Below are positions 61,709 through 64,000 of a stretch of DNA of 64,000 nt, one piece after another. Numbering within the stretch: position 1 is the first letter of the stretch; the number at the start of each line of letters is the position of its first letter. This stretch comes from Akkermansiaceae bacterium (lineage in GTDB: Bacteria; Verrucomicrobiota; Verrucomicrobiia; Verrucomicrobiales; Akkermansiaceae). Position numbers and translations under genes: made by a program. Location of the stretch: assembly GCA_019634595.1 (NCBI GenBank), contig JAHCBC010000001.1, positions 558,001-622,000 on the forward strand. The letters run 5' to 3'. Below the pieces are notes generated by a model. That model ran no database searches and was not told the origin of the DNA. It worked only from the letters and a program-made list of their open reading frames with translations.

Positions 61709-62341
61709 ATGTCACACCATCCGGATTCCAAAAAACCCGCCATCATCTTCCTCGGAGCGCCCGGTTCGGGAAAAGGCACCCAAGGCAAGGTGATGGGCAG
61801 CATCCCGCGGTTCTTCCACTGCGCCTGTGGTGACGTTTTCCGCTCGCTGGATACCCGCACCGCGCTGGGCCAGCAGTTCGTCCACTACTCCAGCCGCGGG
61901 GAACTGGTACCGGACGAACTGACCATCGAGCTGTGGAAAGCCCAGATCGACAACCTGGCGGACACCCACAACTACAAGCCGGACATCGACATCCTCATCC
62001 TCGACGGTATCCCTCGCAACGTCGAGCAGGCCCGCATCCTGGAGCGCCACCTGGACGTCCTGCAGGTCTTCCACCTTTCCTGCCCGAACCGCAACGAGCT
62101 GGCGCGCCGCATGCGCAAGCGCGCGCTCAAGGACAACCGCATCGACGACGCGAGCGACAAGGTCATCGACCAGCGCATCGCCACCTATGAGGCGGAAACC
62201 AAGCCGATCCTCGCTTTCTACCCGCAGGACCGCATCACGGACATCGACGCGACCCAGCCGCCGGTGAAGGTGCTTTCGGAGATCATCCAGAAAGTCATCA
62301 CGCTGCCGGAATACCAGGTGCTGGCCTCGAAGTCGGCCTGA
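61709..62341 (+). CDS. adk: Adenylate kinase family nucleoside monophosphate kinase
   Basis: The 210-residue protein has the P-loop FLGAPGSGKGTQGK, the NMP-binding part CACGDVFRSLDT and LVPDELTIELW. The Arg/Asp pair is in LDGIPRNVEQARIL, and the LID-side region is RRMRKRALKDNRIDDASDKVIDQRI. It is a lidless-type adenylate kinase without zinc cysteines. The motif LDG-PRN replaces the common DGFPR. I chose ATG 61709 because upstream residues overlap the membrane-protein gene in another frame. fmt follows 15 bases after. Confidence 0.85.
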   Translation: MSHHPDSKKPAIIFLGAPGSGKGTQGKVMGSIPRFFHCACGDVFRSLDTRTALGQQFVHYSSRGELVPDELTIELWKAQIDNLADTHNYKPDIDILILDGIPRNVEQARILERHLDVLQVFHLSCPNRNELARRMRKRALKDNRIDDASDKVIDQRIATYEAETKPILAFYPQDRITDIDATQPPVKVLSEIIQKVITLPEYQVLASKSA

Positions 62342-62356
62342 TCCACTTTCTTCCCG

Positions 62357-63283
62357 ATGCGAGTCATCTTCGTAGCCACCGGCGACATCGCCCTGCCGTC
62401 GTTCCGTCATCTGCTGGCCCATGGGCCGAAGCCGCTGGCGCTCGTCACGCAGCCGGACAAGCCGGTGGGGCGCCACCAGGCGCTCACGCCACCTCGCATC
62501 AAGGTAGAGGCACTGGAGGCAGGCCTGCCCGTGCTGCAACCGGACAACATCAGCTCCGCGGTTGAGGAAATGCGCGCGCTCGATCCGGAGGTGATCGTGG
62601 TTTTTGCCTACGGCCAGATCCTGAGGAAGGACGTGCTGAAGCTGCCATCGAAGGCCATCATCAACCTCCACGGTTCCCTGTTGCCCCGGCACCGCGGCGC
62701 GTCCTGCGTGCAGGCCGCCATCGACATGGGGGATGAGGAATCCGGTATCGCCGCCATCCATGTGGTGAAGAAACTCGATGCGGGGGATGTGATCTTTGAC
62801 AAGGCCATTCCCATCCAGCCGGACGAAACCGGCGGCACGCTCCACGACAAACTCGCGGATGTGGCTGCCGAGGTGCTGGCGGAAACGCTCAAGCGGATCG
62901 GGGAGGGGACGGACACCCGCACGCCGCAGGATGACAGTCTTTCCAACTATGCGCCGAAGCTGGAGCGCGACGACGGCCGGATCGACTGGTCAATGAACGC
63001 AGAGGCGCTGGAGCGGCGCATCCGCGCCTACGATCCGTGGCCGGGGACCTTCACCACCGTGCAGGAGGATGGAAAATGGAAGCGGCTCAAGGTATTCCCA
63101 CCCGTGGTCCCCGTGCCCGGCGGCGCGGAACTGGCGGAGGGTTTCCAAGTCTCCGGCAAAAAGCTGTTCGTCGCCTGTGGCGGCGCGGGCGCGGTGGAGT
63201 TGCTGCATGTGCAGCCGGAAGGAGGCAAGCGGATGACCGTGGAGCAATACCTCGCCGGGCGGAAGCCCCAGGGGTTCCAGTAG
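62357..63283 (+). CDS. fmt: Methionyl-tRNA formyltransferase
   Basis: Fmt formylates initiator Met-tRNA using 10-formyl-THF. The N-terminus is MRVIFVATGDIALPSFRHLL. The catalytic motif is INLHGSLLPRHRGAS (Asn, His and the SLLP loop), with the Asp in KKLDAGDVI. The C-terminal tRNA-binding beta-barrel contains RIRAYDPWPGTFT. At 308 residues it is complete. The usual partner def is not seen here. It lies in a run with adk and a kinase. Confidence 0.95.
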   Translation: MRVIFVATGDIALPSFRHLLAHGPKPLALVTQPDKPVGRHQALTPPRIKVEALEAGLPVLQPDNISSAVEEMRALDPEVIVVFAYGQILRKDVLKLPSKAIINLHGSLLPRHRGASCVQAAIDMGDEESGIAAIHVVKKLDAGDVIFDKAIPIQPDETGGTLHDKLADVAAEVLAETLKRIGEGTDTRTPQDDSLSNYAPKLERDDGRIDWSMNAEALERRIRAYDPWPGTFTTVQEDGKWKRLKVFPPVVPVPGGAELAEGFQVSGKKLFVACGGAGAVELLHVQPEGGKRMTVEQYLAGRKPQGFQ

Positions 63284-63293
63284 CCGGATTCTC

Positions 63294-63884
63294 ATGAAGG
63301 ACGGCGCATTCCCTCCGTTCACCCGTCCCGCGCGGATCAATGTCGTCGGTGTGAGTGGCAGCGGGAAATCCACGCTCGCCAAGCGGCTCTCCGCGCTCAC
63401 CGGCATCCACCATATCGAGATGGACTCCCTTTTCTGGAAGCCCGGCTGGACGGGCACCGCGGATGACGAGTTCCTCGCGAAAGTGGAGCAGGCACTGGAA
63501 GGGGATGAGTGGATTCTCGACGGGAACTACTCCCGCACCCAACCGGTCAAATGGCGGCGTGCGACGATGGTGGTGTGGGTGGACTTTTCATTCTCCCGCA
63601 CGCTCTGGCAGGCCGTGCGGCGTGCGTGCGTGAGGGCGTTCACAAAGGCGGAACTCTGGCCCGGAACCGGCAATCGTGAATCGTTCCGGAAATCATTTTT
63701 CAGCAAGGACTCGATCATCTGGTGGACGATCACTTCCTATGGCAGGCAGCGTGGGCGCTACCTCCGGCTCATGGACGATCCGGAACATGCGCACCTCACC
63801 ATCATCAGGCTCAGGTCACCACGCGATGTAAGCCGCTTTCTCATGGGATTTGAGGAACAAGGGGACCGCCGGATCTTCGGGTGA
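63294..63884 (+). CDS. P-loop kinase (adenylate-kinase-like, topology-modulation type)
   Basis: The 196-residue protein has the Walker A motif VVGVSGSGKSTLAKRLS, then HHIEMDSLFWKPGWT and DEWILDGNYSRT. These are features of the adenylate-kinase-like FlaR/topology-modulation ATPase group. Its start ATG at 63294 lies 10 bases after fmt, so it may be co-transcribed. The substrate and biological role are unknown. Confidence 0.85.
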   Translation: MKDGAFPPFTRPARINVVGVSGSGKSTLAKRLSALTGIHHIEMDSLFWKPGWTGTADDEFLAKVEQALEGDEWILDGNYSRTQPVKWRRATMVVWVDFSFSRTLWQAVRRACVRAFTKAELWPGTGNRESFRKSFFSKDSIIWWTITSYGRQRGRYLRLMDDPEHAHLTIIRLRSPRDVSRFLMGFEEQGDRRIFG

Positions 63885-63886
63885 AC

Positions 63887-63955
63887 GGAGCGCGGACTTC
63901 AGTCCGCCCCAGAGAATCAAGCCAGCGAAGCCAAGCGGACTGAAGTCCGCGCTCC
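63887..63955. repeat. Palindromic element A, copy 3
   Basis: Arms at 63887-63907 and 63926-63955 (with CGAAGCCAA outside the palindrome) are inverted copies, only 18 bases apart. It follows the P-loop gene stop by two bases and sits between convergent genes, as copies 1 and 2 do. Confidence 0.85.
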
Positions 63956-63961
63956 GTAAGA

Positions 63962-64000
63962 TCATCGTCCGATCTCCTCCAGCGCCCTCGCGATTTCCTC
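63962..64000 (-). CDS. C-terminal tip of a gene beyond the window
   Basis: On the minus strand the last 39 bases read E-E-I-A-R-A-L-E-E-I-G-R then TGA (stop at 63964-63962). A helical, acidic end is plausible and the frame is open to the edge. Twelve residues are too few to identify it. Confidence 0.4.
   Translation of the reverse strand, partial: EEIARALEEIGR

Overview
The window looks like a chromosomal segment of a high-GC Verrucomicrobiota bacterium, most likely order Verrucomicrobiales (Luteolibacter/Haloferula-like; inferred, not tested by any search). The reasons are a planctomycete/verrucomicrobial DUF1549/DUF1553 cytochrome protein followed by a DUF1501 protein, a Cys-type sulfatase, FAD-dependent glycan-type oxidoreductases, a PEP-CTERM protein beside a TIGR04073-like protein, and many Tat-exported enzymes. 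No phage, insertion sequence, CRISPR array, rRNA or tRNA gene was recognised.

Layout. 1-2.4 kb: two coupled secreted helical paralogues (a third lies at 47-48.2 kb). 2.7-7.2 kb: M20 dipeptidase, an orphan short HicB-like protein, glutaminyl-tRNA synthetase and a Wzz-like protein. 7.2-12.1 kb: murA and prmC on the minus strand, then a ketosynthase-like gene without a canonical start codon at its conserved N-terminus, coupled to an unusual L,D-transpeptidase + SerB-type phosphatase + helix-turn-helix open frame. 12.4-16.4 kb: plsC, cmk, aroA and tyrA form one minus-strand run with overlapping or near-overlapping ends. 16.6-22.2 kb: IF-1-like protein, cobB, mnmE, a zinc-ribbon/proline-rich membrane protein, hisC and an ArsC/Spx-like protein. 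22.2-28.1 kb: Gre-like factor, ubiE/menG, a membrane protein, an orphan E1-alpha dehydrogenase, a methyltransferase and a FAD oxidoreductase. 28.16-28.26 kb: two identically spaced triplets of DnaA-box-like 9-mers around an AT-rich core. 28.4-33.3 kb: an exported pyruvyltransferase-like protein and tig-clpP-clpX. 33.4-36.8 kb: a ParE/RelE-type toxin with antitoxin, then a NarL-type response regulator and its histidine kinase. 36.9-43.6 kb: the exported cytochrome/DUF1501/FAD block. 43.6-46.9 kb: PEP-CTERM protein, TIGR04073-like protein and serA. 48-55.5 kb: sulfatase, metallophosphoesterase, trpE-trpG and a large FAD oxidoreductase. 55.6-64 kb: mrp, DUF1579, DUF899, YciI, a PNPOx-like protein, trpS, a DJ-1/PfpI protein, a UbiA-like membrane protein, adk, fmt and a P-loop kinase.

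How the parts fit. Housekeeping functions dominate: tRNA charging and modification (glnS, trpS, mnmE, fmt), translation (prmC, infA-like), envelope building (murA, plsC, L,D-transpeptidase), aromatic, histidine and serine amino acids (aroA, tyrA, trpE, trpG, hisC, serA) and protein quality control (tig, clpP, clpX). These alternate with exported catabolic modules. Four-base ATGA or GTGA overlaps join many gene pairs, suggesting translational coupling.

Between the genes lies a rich set of palindromic repeats. At least five families can be seen, several as inverted pairs 70-200 bp long. These repeats, the DnaA-box-like array, the triple-domain fusion and the start-less ketosynthase are the parts most worth a second look.
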